From Bacteroidaceae bacterium (GTDB taxonomy: Bacteria; Bacteroidota; Bacteroidia; Bacteroidales; Bacteroidaceae), in assembly GCA_017649485.1 (NCBI GenBank), contig JAGCGS010000016.1:1-59159 (forward strand): a stretch of DNA of 59,159 bases, written 5' to 3'. Both the position numbers and the translations under genes were made by a program. Numbering within the stretch: the first letter of the stretch is position 1; every line of letters begins with the position of its first letter. The notes under the pieces were generated by a model. It saw only the letters and a list, made by a program, of their open reading frames with translations, did no database searches and was not told the origin of the DNA. This document shows, piece by piece, positions 15,587-22,656 of this stretch.

Positions 15587-17275
15587 TTATATTCCCAAAA
15601 GCTCTTTAGCATTCTGCATCGCAGCCTCCGTCAGCTTCTCGCCACTCAGCATGTGTGCTATCTCCTCCACACGCTCTTCCTGCGTAAGTCTTCGGATATG
15701 ACTCACCGTTTCGTTTTCGTTATCTTTCTTGTACACCTTATAGTGCACCCTACCCTTAGCTGCAATCTGAGGCAGGTGCGTGATGCTGATCACTTGACGC
15801 TCCAATCGCTGTTGCCCGTTATCATCACCTATCGTCTTGGCCATATCTTCCATCATTTTGGCCATCCGGGCGGCTATCTCGCCTGACACACCCGTATCTA
15901 TCTCGTCGAAGATTACGGTGGCATAGTTCGCCTCCTCAGCCAGCATCGCCTTCAGCGACAGCATCACACGGGCTATCTCGCCACCAGAAGCCACTGTAGA
16001 GATATCTTGCAACGCGCCATTCTTATTTGCAGAGAAAAGGAACTTCACATTATCTATGCCCGACTCATTGATCTCCTGGCGAGCCTCCTTCTCCACTTTG
16101 AAACGCACTTTCGGCATACCCAGCGGAACCAGCAGATCCTGCATAATTTTCTCCACCTTCTTGGCAGCTTCCCCACGCTTCTCCGACAACTTCCGTGCCA
16201 TCTGCACCTCTTCCTTATAAAGCTTGTCAGCTTCCTTCTCCGCTTTGGCTATCTCATCATCCAGCGATGTCATGTTGTCTAAGCGGCTCCGATAGTCATC
16301 CGCTATCTGCAACAACTCGCTCACGGTATCTACATGATGTTTCTTCTGTAAGGTATAGATGGTGTTCAGCCTCTCGTTCACCTCTTCCAGTCGCTGTGGA
16401 TTGAACTCCACCTGCTCCTCCTGCGTCATCAGCTCATCTGCTATGTCTTTCAGCTCAATGTAGGATGAGTCCACCCTTTCAGCCAGCTCTGCGACAACAG
16501 GATAAACCTTCACGATACCCTGCAGGGCAGCATGACAATCCTTCAACGCTTGCAACATACTCTGCTCGTCGCCATCCAGCATTTGCGATGACTGGTACAA
16601 CGCCGACTTGATTTCCTCCGCATGACTCAGCATCTCAGCCTCCTGCTCCAGTGCCTCCTGTTCGTCGGCTTGCAGATGAGCCTCATCCATCTGGTTCAGC
16701 TGAAACCGCACATAATCCTCATCAGCACTAGTTCGTTCAGCCTCCTCTTTCAGTTTATTCAGTTTAATCATTGCGTTCTTCCAACCGCTATAACGAGCTG
16801 CATAGTTCACCACCTCCTCGTGCTGGTGGGCTACTGCATCCAACACATGCAATTGGAAATGCTGGTCGTTGAGCAATAGGTCCTGATGCTGCGAATGGAT
16901 ATCAATCAGCCTGTCGCCCAACTCCTTTATCACACTCAGTTGCACAGGCGTATCGTTGATGAACGCCCTGCTCTTCCCCGATGTATTTACCTCTCGGCGA
17001 AAGATGCAATCGTCGTCATACTCAAGTTCATAATGGCTGAAAAAGTCGGAAAAAAGCTGCTGGGGAAACTCAAAATGTGCCTCAATCACACACTTCTTCG
17101 CCCCTTGACGGATAGCCTTGCTATCAGCTCTTTGGCCTAACAGCAACGCCAACGCACCCAGCATGATAGACTTGCCTGCACCCGTTTCGCCAGTAATCAC
17201 AGAGAAGCCCTGCTCGAAGGTAATGTCGAGCTGCTCAATCAGCGCATAGTTCTCTATATGGAGCGAACGGATCAT
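15587..17275 (-). CDS. recN: DNA repair protein RecN
   Basis: 562 residues, SMC-like ATPase acting in double-strand break repair on the nucleoid. Walker A is GETGAGKS (residues 29-36). Two long coiled-coil arms cover about 150-370. The ABC signature ASGGEIARVMLSLK and Walker B VIFDEIDTGVSGEIAARM lie in the C-terminal head, followed by the HLPQIAAKG D-loop region. Length is normal. The start overlaps the stop of the upstream exonuclease gene by 4 bp, indicating coupled translation with exonuclease and dnaN. Confidence 0.96.
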   Translation of the reverse strand: MIRSLHIENYALIEQLDITFEQGFSVITGETGAGKSIMLGALALLLGQRADSKAIRQGAKKCVIEAHFEFPQQLFSDFFSHYELEYDDDCIFRREVNTSGKSRAFINDTPVQLSVIKELGDRLIDIHSQHQDLLLNDQHFQLHVLDAVAHQHEEVVNYAARYSGWKNAMIKLNKLKEEAERTSADEDYVRFQLNQMDEAHLQADEQEALEQEAEMLSHAEEIKSALYQSSQMLDGDEQSMLQALKDCHAALQGIVKVYPVVAELAERVDSSYIELKDIADELMTQEEQVEFNPQRLEEVNERLNTIYTLQKKHHVDTVSELLQIADDYRSRLDNMTSLDDEIAKAEKEADKLYKEEVQMARKLSEKRGEAAKKVEKIMQDLLVPLGMPKVRFKVEKEARQEINESGIDNVKFLFSANKNGALQDISTVASGGEIARVMLSLKAMLAEEANYATVIFDEIDTGVSGEIAARMAKMMEDMAKTIGDDNGQQRLERQVISITHLPQIAAKGRVHYKVYKKDNENETVSHIRRLTQEERVEEIAHMLSGEKLTEAAMQNAKELLGI

Positions 17276-18042
17276 TTATTCATCATTTCACGAACGCGGA
17301 TGCGCGTCAAAGCCGCTTTGGTATTCAGCGTAAAGTCTCCGCCCAGTATCCAACTATAGTAGCCTGGGTCTTTAGCCAGCACATCTTTCACCAGCTGACC
17401 TTTATACTTGCCGAAGTTGAACACCTCATTGCCATTGCCATCATACACCATCCTGCCCGCGAAATCCACATTGCGGGTGAACGATGAATATTCCGACAGG
17501 AATTTGATGTCGTTCTTCAAATCAGGATATTTGTCGAGTTGTGCCTTCAGCACCTCATAGGTGGCGCGTGTGTCGGCCAGTGCTGTGTGTGCATCCTCCA
17601 GGTTCTTGCCGCAATAGAATTGATAGGCAGCCGAGAGGGTTCGCTGTTCTTTCTTGTGATAGATTACCTGCACATCAATGAAGCGATGACGCCCTAGGTC
17701 GATATCCACACCTGCACGCAGAAACTCCTCTGCCAGCAGGGGCACATCAAAGCGGTTGGAGTTGAAGCCGGCAATGTCGCAGCCCTCAAAGTCCTTGGCT
17801 ATGTTCTTTGCCACCTCCTTGAACTTAGGACTGTCCTTCACATCGTCGTCATAGATTCCATGCACTTTCGAAGCCTCCTCAGGTATGTGCATATCAGGAT
17901 TGATTCGCATTGTGTGCGCATCCTCATTTCCGTTAGGCCACACCTTCAGGTAGCAGATCTCCACGATGCGGTCCTTATTGATATCAGTTCCCGTTGTCTC
18001 TAAGTCGAAGAAGACAATCGGAGTAGTTAAGTTCAATTTCAT
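17272..18042 (-). CDS. DnaQ-like 3'-5' exonuclease
   Basis: 256 residues. The DEDDh active site is complete: D13 and E15 in FFDLETTGTD, D99 in NRFDVPLL, H152 and D157 in AHTALADTRAT. After residue about 190 there is an exodeoxyribonuclease X-like C-terminal segment (NFGKYKGQLVKDVLAKDPGYYSWIL). It degrades DNA (or RNA) 3' to 5', either as a proofreading-type subunit or in repair. Its position 5 bp behind dnaN and overlapping recN supports a replication/repair role. It is not clearly the Pol III epsilon subunit. Confidence 0.9.
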   Translation of the reverse strand: MKLNLTTPIVFFDLETTGTDINKDRIVEICYLKVWPNGNEDAHTMRINPDMHIPEEASKVHGIYDDDVKDSPKFKEVAKNIAKDFEGCDIAGFNSNRFDVPLLAEEFLRAGVDIDLGRHRFIDVQVIYHKKEQRTLSAAYQFYCGKNLEDAHTALADTRATYEVLKAQLDKYPDLKNDIKFLSEYSSFTRNVDFAGRMVYDGNGNEVFNFGKYKGQLVKDVLAKDPGYYSWILGGDFTLNTKAALTRIRVREMMNK

Positions 18043-18047
18043 ATTCC

Positions 18048-19175
18048 TCAGTCGTTCAGCATCATCGGCATCAGCAGCATCAGCAGGCTCTCTCCCTCTT
18101 CCTGATCCACAGGTTTAATCACACCAGCCCTCGACGGGTCAGCCACAGCAACCGCCACATTGTCGCAATCAATATTGCTGAAGATATCCAAGAGGAAGGT
18201 AGATTTGAAACCAATGCTCATATCCACACCCTCATACTGGCAGTCAATCGTTTCCTGAGCCGAGGTAGAGAAGTCAATATCCTGTGCATACAGAGTCAGT
18301 TTGTTCTCACCCAGTGTCAGCTTGATCAAGCTACTTGCCTGTGAAGAGAAGATTGACACGCGACGGATGGAACTGATGGCTGTCTGACGATCCAGTGTCA
18401 GCACATAGGGGTTATTATTTGGAATCACTGAGTTATAGTTAGGATACTTACCCTCAATCAATCGGCATACCAGGCGATAGTCACCTACCATAATCACACA
18501 GTTACGGTCATTGAAAGCCAATGTTACATCACCCTCTTCCTTCACCAGCAGGTTCTTCAGCAAGCCGGCAGGCTTCTTGGGCAGGATGAAAGCAGCCTGG
18601 TTGCTTCCGCTGGCAGCAGTGGTGCGATAACGCACCAACTTGTGTCCGTCTGAAGCCACAAAGGTGATATCCTGCTCGGTTATGTCGAAATAGATACCAT
18701 TCATCACGGGACGCAGTTCATCGTTGGCGGTAGCAAACAGTGTGCAACCAATGGCTTTCTGCAACACGCTTGACGAGATAACCACCTTTGTATATTGATC
18801 GCCCAAGCCCAACGGCAACGGATAAACATCGGCATTCTGTCCCATCAGACTATAGTGACCGTTCATGTAGCTCACTGTCACTGCCATTGTATCCTCATCA
18901 ACCTCAAAAGTCAACGGAACATCAGCTCCCTCACGCAGGGCATCCAGCATCGTCTTGGCGTTGATGGCTATCTTACCGTCTTTTTCACTCTCTGTCACCT
19001 CCACCTGGGTAGTCATTGTCGTCTCTCCGTCAGAGCCTGTCATATAAAGGGTTCCGTCACGCAACTCAAACAGGAAACTGTCGAGAATAGGTAGTGTGTT
19101 TTTCGCGTTGATTACGCGGCTGATGGCCTGCAAATGGGCAGACAAGTCAGAGCTTGAAACGATAAACTTCATCAT
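18048..19175 (-). CDS. dnaN: DNA polymerase III beta sliding clamp
   Basis: 375 residues with the three clamp domains of about 120 residues each, starting MKFIVSSSDLSAHLQAISRVI and containing FVASDGHKLVRY, IEGKYPNYNSVIP and the C-terminal LLMPMML hydrophobic pocket end. The dimeric ring tethers polymerase to DNA. The start could be either of two adjacent ATG codons. It is not next to dnaA here; instead it leads an operon with a DnaQ-like exonuclease and recN. A TATCTTTG -7 element is about 37 bases upstream. Confidence 0.97.
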   Translation of the reverse strand: MMKFIVSSSDLSAHLQAISRVINAKNTLPILDSFLFELRDGTLYMTGSDGETTMTTQVEVTESEKDGKIAINAKTMLDALREGADVPLTFEVDEDTMAVTVSYMNGHYSLMGQNADVYPLPLGLGDQYTKVVISSSVLQKAIGCTLFATANDELRPVMNGIYFDITEQDITFVASDGHKLVRYRTTAASGSNQAAFILPKKPAGLLKNLLVKEEGDVTLAFNDRNCVIMVGDYRLVCRLIEGKYPNYNSVIPNNNPYVLTLDRQTAISSIRRVSIFSSQASSLIKLTLGENKLTLYAQDIDFSTSAQETIDCQYEGVDMSIGFKSTFLLDIFSNIDCDNVAVAVADPSRAGVIKPVDQEEGESLLMLLMPMMLND

Positions 19176-19211
19176 ATTTTTTCTGATTTAAATGTTCAAC
19201 ATATTAACATG

Positions 19212-19219
19212 CAAAGATA
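19212..19219 (-). promoter_or_regulatory. -7 element for the dnaN operon
   Basis: TATCTTTG on the minus strand fits TAnnTTTG. No clear TTTG is found 19-22 bases upstream, so the -33 part is uncertain. The rest of the gap 19176-19374 shows no gene. Confidence 0.5.
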
Positions 19220-19374
19220 GAAAGAATAAATGAATAACCGAAGAAAAAAGCAATTAAAAATAGGTATTGCCTAAAAAATCACTATCTATGCGAAAACAAT
19301 TCAACGAATTTGGTATTTGGCACTAACCTCACAAGAGATGGCAGAAAGAGAAATAGATTACCCAAAAGGCCAAA

Positions 19375-21561
19375 TTACTGAGACTTGAATGGCAAACGGA
19401 AAGAGCAACCTGCCTTCCATTCTGAACAACCATAGGCAGTTTTTCCCTTGATGATGTGACCTTTGCCACAAACGGGGCAAGGGGTGCCTATGATAGCATC
19501 ATCGGGAACCAACACTTTCTGAGCAGGTTTCTTTTTTGCTATCGAAGCACCTTCTTTCTTTGAAGCTGTTGCCTTCTTCTTCTTATTCTCCTCCCCTGGA
19601 TTCACAACCGTTATGCGTCGATTGGAATTATCTGAGAGCACAGCATTTACTATCTCTGTCACCATCTGCTTCAGCTCCTCCAGGAATTGTCCGGCTTGAT
19701 AGGTTTTCTTCTCAATCTCACGAAGCTTTTTCTCCCAGCGGCCAGTCAGTTCGGCACTTTTAAGCAAATCTTCACGAATCAAGCCAATCAGCTCGATGCC
19801 TGTGGGGGTGGCAATGAGCGTCTTTCTCTCCTTACGGATATAGTTGCGCTTGAACAACGTTTCAATGATAGCAGCTCTGGTAGATGGTCGCCCTATCCCA
19901 TTCTCCTTCATGGCATCCCGCAACTCATCGTTATCTACCAGTTTACCAGCTGTTTCCATTGCTCGTAGCAAGGTTGCCTCTGTATAAGGCCTTGGGGGTT
20001 GCGTCCACTTTTCTTGTAGTTCAGGAATGTGCGGGCCTTGCTCGCCTTTTTTGAATTGACCATTGACCATTGATGATTGACCATTCTTTGAAGATAGAGT
20101 ATTGTTATTAATATCGTCATCATCATTGTCGCCTTGAAACACAACCCTCCAACCAGGATCGAGAACTTGTCGCCCACTGGTTTTGAAGGGGATATCCTCC
20201 ACTCTGCCCTCTATCGTTGTGGTGCTGATCTTGCACTCAGGATAGAATACTGCTATAAAATGGCGAGCCACCAAGTCGAACACTTTCTTCTCTTGGTCAG
20301 TGAGGTTTACAGGAGGCTGACCTGTTGGGATAATGGCATGGTGGTCAGTCACTTTGGAATTATCGAACACTTTCTTGCTCTTGGGTAATTTGCCATTGAC
20401 CGTTGACGATTGACCATTAACCATTAACCATTGACCATTGACCAATTTACCCACGAGAGGCTCAATCAGGTTTTCATAGCCTTTCAAGCCTTTCAAGATA
20501 GCTGGACATTTGGGATAGATATCATCACTCAAGAATGTGGTATCCACACGCGGATAAGTGGTTACCTTCTTTTCATACAGACTTTGGATGAGCTTCAAAG
20601 TCTCATCAGCGCTAAAGCCAAACTTCTTGTTGCAATCCACCTGCAGGGAAGTGAGGTCATACAACCTGGGGGGGTATTCCTTACCTGCCTTCTTCGTTAC
20701 ATCAGTCACCTCGAAAGGCAAGTTCTTGATGCGCTCCACCAACGCCAATCCATCTGCCTCATTGGCAATGGGTTCCATGCCAGGATTCACTACCTTAGAG
20801 ATGTCTATTGGCTCATCATCCTTTTTATTCTTCTCAGCCTCAGCAATCAGTTCCTCATCGCTCTTCTTCACTATCGCATTGAACAATGTATCGCGATAGG
20901 TGGTCTTCAGCTCCCAGTATTGGCGAGGCACGAAATTCTCAATCTCCTGTTGGCGATTCACTATCAGTGCCAAAGTGGGGGTTTGCACGCGTCCTATGCT
21001 CAACACCTGACGATTCTGACCGTATTTAATGGTATAAAGGCGTGTGGCATTCATGCCCAAGAGCCAATCACCGATGGCGCGACTCAGGCCTGCCTCATAA
21101 AGCGACTGGTAGTCGGAAGCCTCATGCAACTGGTTAAAGCCTTCACGGATAGACTCTTCCGTCAGTGATGAAATCCAAAGCCTTTTTACGGGACACTTCG
21201 CCCCAGCCTTCTGCATCACCCATCGCTGAATCAGCTCACCCTCCTGGCCGGCATCACCACAGTTGATAATCATGTCTGCCTTTTGCATCAATCCCTCAAT
21301 GATGTGGAACTGCTTCTCGTAAGTAGGATTAGAGATGAGCTTGATGCCGAAGCGTGGAGGCACCATAGGCAAGGAGCCTAAGTTCCATGATTTCCAAGCA
21401 TCTGTATAGTCCTGCGGCTCTTTGAGTGTACAAAGATGGCCGAAGGTCCAGGTTACCTGATACCCGTTACCCTCGATATATCCGTCCTTACGCTCGCGAG
21501 CCCCCAAGACTTGCGCTATATCCCTCGCCACCGATGGTTTCTCAGCTATGCAAACAATCAT
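19375..21561 (-). CDS. topB: DNA topoisomerase III (type IA)
   Basis: 728 residues from the ATG at 21561 (MIVCIAEKPSVARDIA); an in-frame ATG 60 bases earlier is rejected because it lies upstream of the promoter. The TOPRIM domain is at the N-terminus (IAEKPS, GDAGQEGELI). The catalytic tyrosine is in TTYPRVDT (about residue 336). The C-terminus has one cysteine motif (CPVCGKGH...CSEWKAGC). It relaxes or decatenates single-stranded crossings. Two loops are enlarged by translated heptanucleotide repeats, at about residues 373-389 and 494-502. The first sits just before KKVFDNSKVTDHHAIIPTG. Confidence 0.94.
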   Translation of the reverse strand: MIVCIAEKPSVARDIAQVLGARERKDGYIEGNGYQVTWTFGHLCTLKEPQDYTDAWKSWNLGSLPMVPPRFGIKLISNPTYEKQFHIIEGLMQKADMIINCGDAGQEGELIQRWVMQKAGAKCPVKRLWISSLTEESIREGFNQLHEASDYQSLYEAGLSRAIGDWLLGMNATRLYTIKYGQNRQVLSIGRVQTPTLALIVNRQQEIENFVPRQYWELKTTYRDTLFNAIVKKSDEELIAEAEKNKKDDEPIDISKVVNPGMEPIANEADGLALVERIKNLPFEVTDVTKKAGKEYPPRLYDLTSLQVDCNKKFGFSADETLKLIQSLYEKKVTTYPRVDTTFLSDDIYPKCPAILKGLKGYENLIEPLVGKLVNGQWLMVNGQSSTVNGKLPKSKKVFDNSKVTDHHAIIPTGQPPVNLTDQEKKVFDLVARHFIAVFYPECKISTTTIEGRVEDIPFKTSGRQVLDPGWRVVFQGDNDDDDINNNTLSSKNGQSSMVNGQFKKGEQGPHIPELQEKWTQPPRPYTEATLLRAMETAGKLVDNDELRDAMKENGIGRPSTRAAIIETLFKRNYIRKERKTLIATPTGIELIGLIREDLLKSAELTGRWEKKLREIEKKTYQAGQFLEELKQMVTEIVNAVLSDNSNRRITVVNPGEENKKKKATASKKEGASIAKKKPAQKVLVPDDAIIGTPCPVCGKGHIIKGKTAYGCSEWKAGCSFRLPFKSQ
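20055..20082 (-). repeat. Heptanucleotide array inside topB (4 units)
   Basis: On the + strand the units are ATTGACC, ATTGACC, ATTGATG, ATTGACC. On the topB strand this is the open orientation, encoding NGQSSMVNGQF. It lies in a hydrophilic loop between the conserved parts of the gate domains. Confidence 0.92.
20395..20443 (-). repeat. Heptanucleotide array inside topB (7 units)
   Basis: On the + strand the units are ATTGACC, GTTGACG, ATTGACC, ATTAACC, ATTAACC, ATTGACC, ATTGACC. On the topB strand they encode VNGQWLMVNGQSSTVNGK in a loop between two conserved blocks. The reading frame is kept although 49 bases is not a multiple of three, so flanking bases must compensate. Confidence 0.93.
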
Positions 21562-21578
21562 AAATCTCAATTTGGGTG

Positions 21579-21610
21579 CAAAGATAATGCAAGCGGAAGA
21601 CAGAACAAAA
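21579..21610 (-). promoter_or_regulatory. Promoter for topB
   Basis: On the minus strand TTTG (within 21606-21610) and TATCTTTG (21579-21586) are 19 bases apart. The transcription start would fall just before the ATG at 21561, which fixes that start. The stretch is about three-quarters identical to the ribE promoter region. Confidence 0.75.
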
Positions 21611-21648
21611 TAAGCTTGCATTTTTTATTGAAGCGAAGCTGAAAATAG

Positions 21649-21843
21649 TTATTGGTTAATCACAAAAAATAGAGGAACGTTTTTTAGACTTGCCACATTA
21701 TCCAACTCATCGTCAGTAAGTTCTTCACGCATTATAACCTGAGCATCCTTATCCATACCCTCGATAGTGAGTTTCTTTACATTGTCGTCTATTTCAATCT
21801 GCACGACTTTTTTGTTCTTGGTCATAAAGAATGAAAATCCCAT
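21649..21843 (-). CDS. Small peptide with a leader-like EELTDDELDNVA motif
   Basis: 64 residues (or 58 from the ATG at 21825). Not recognised as a known family. The first two thirds are charged and helix/strand-like (KKVVQIEIDDNVKKLTIEG). Then comes EELTDDELDNVA, similar to the ELxxxELxxVxGG end of bacteriocin or RiPP leader peptides, followed by a hydrophobic 14-residue tail, SLKNVPLFFVINQ. The GG is not present, and no modifying enzyme or exporter is adjacent. It could equally be a small regulatory protein. It lies downstream of nothing obvious and 28 bp before the topB promoter region. Confidence 0.5.
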   Translation of the reverse strand: MGFSFFMTKNKKVVQIEIDDNVKKLTIEGMDKDAQVIMREELTDDELDNVASLKNVPLFFVINQ

Positions 21844-22011
21844 AGCAAAGTCTCTGGAAAAACGTGGGAGAGATAGTAGAAAGAGTTATATGAAACTATC
21901 AGAGGCTTCAAGCGAATGGCTTGATTAGTTGAAGTAATCGGGCCTTTTACTTGAAGCAAGCGTTCGAATTCTCTAGAGAATTTTGAAGCCCGCCCGAAGA
22001 GGATGGACGCT

Positions 22012-22099
22012 CAGGTCGGAGCTGAGTACTTGCCAGGTCGGAGCTGAGTATTTGTCAGGTCGGAGCTGGGCACTTGCCAGAAAGTAGCTGAGTAACCGA
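22012..22099 (+). repeat. 22-bp tandem repeat, three good units plus one degenerate
   Basis: Units start at 22012, 22034 and 22056 and share the core AGGTCGGAGCTGAGTACTTG, with 2-3 differences between units. A fourth unit at 22078 keeps CAG..AG.AGCTGAGTA only. The units abut without spacers, so this is not a CRISPR array. Confidence 0.88.
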
Positions 22100-22223
22100 T
22101 TACCGAAACCGAGAGGAGTTTTGGTCAGTTTCAAAATGTCAAAACAGCATTATTGGTATCATTGACATCATGCAATAAAAATTTCATTCTTGATTAACAA
22201 TCAATTAACAAGACATAATAACA

Positions 22224-22577
22224 ATGAAAACGAATTTCCCGAAAACATGCCGACACTTCACTTTGACTATTTAATACAAAGAAACACAATGTGATAAGTT
22301 GGTGGAGTGTTTGGCAAACACTTCACCAACACTCCACCTTTTCAGCCTTGAAAAAGCAGGTAAAATATGACACTATATCAATTAAAAGAACAGAAGACAA
22401 GCACATAGTCAGCAAAACAAACAAAACATTTTCATTACGTCAAATTTTAACACTTTACAAAAAGTGAAGTGTTAGTGAAGTGTTTGGCAAACACTTCACT
22501 AATTAAACAAACTGAAAAGCAATCACTTAAGACATAAAAGTGAAGTGTCGGCATGTTTTTGCAAAATTCATCTGCAT
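22224..22577. repeat. Fold-back element: long imperfect inverted repeat with nested hairpins
   Basis: The outer arms contain a perfect 23-bp inverted repeat (22242-22264 against 22537-22559; core GTGAAGTGTCGGCATG on the right) and extend imperfectly about 18 bases outward. Inside, at mirror-image distances of 35 bases, lie two hairpins: 22299-22329 (TTGGTGGAGTGTTT, loop GGC, one G-T pair) and 22472-22502 (TTAGTGAAGTGTTT, loop GGC, perfect 14-bp stem). Each hairpin has an extra copy of one arm on its inner side (22328-22338; 22462-22473), allowing alternative pairing. The word GTGAAGTGT or its complement recurs through the element. The centre is at about 22400. Confidence 0.88.
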
Positions 22578-22595
22578 GAATAATACTTGATGAAA

Positions 22596-22627
22596 TTTGC
22601 TTTTCTCTGCAACAACCATTATATTTG
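22596..22627 (+). promoter_or_regulatory. Promoter for the CocE hydrolase gene
   Basis: TTTG (22596-22599), 20-base spacer, TATATTTG (22620-22627). It gives a leader of about 25 bases to the ATG at 22657. Confidence 0.8.
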
Positions 22628-22656
22628 CACCATTATTATAAAAAAAAAGAAACACT

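Larger units (their letters stand above)
21844..22595. other. Gene-free stretch with tandem and inverted repeats
   Basis: No coding region is supported over about 750 bases. In order it holds iterated TTGAAG/CTTCAA words (21905-21990), a perfect 16-base palindrome AATTCTCTAGAGAATT (21967-21982), a 22-bp tandem repeat (22012-22099), and a long fold-back element (22224-22577). Everything is upstream of the CocE hydrolase promoter. Confidence 0.7.

Noticed and set aside
20431-21168. Open frame antisense to topB (245 codons)
   Set aside because: It is a shadow of the topB coding strand.
21562-21621. Upstream start of topB adding 20 residues
   Set aside because: This stretch contains the promoter elements. 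MIVCIAEKPS at 21561 is the conserved TOPRIM start.
22012-22099. CRISPR-like array
   Set aside because: The 22-bp units abut without spacers, and no cas genes are present. The heptanucleotide arrays fail for the same reason.
22242-22559. Invertible promoter flanked by inverted repeats
   Set aside because: The inverted repeats would fit, but the only good promoter (22596-22627) lies outside them, no recombinase gene is in the window, and nested symmetric hairpins point to a fold-back element instead.
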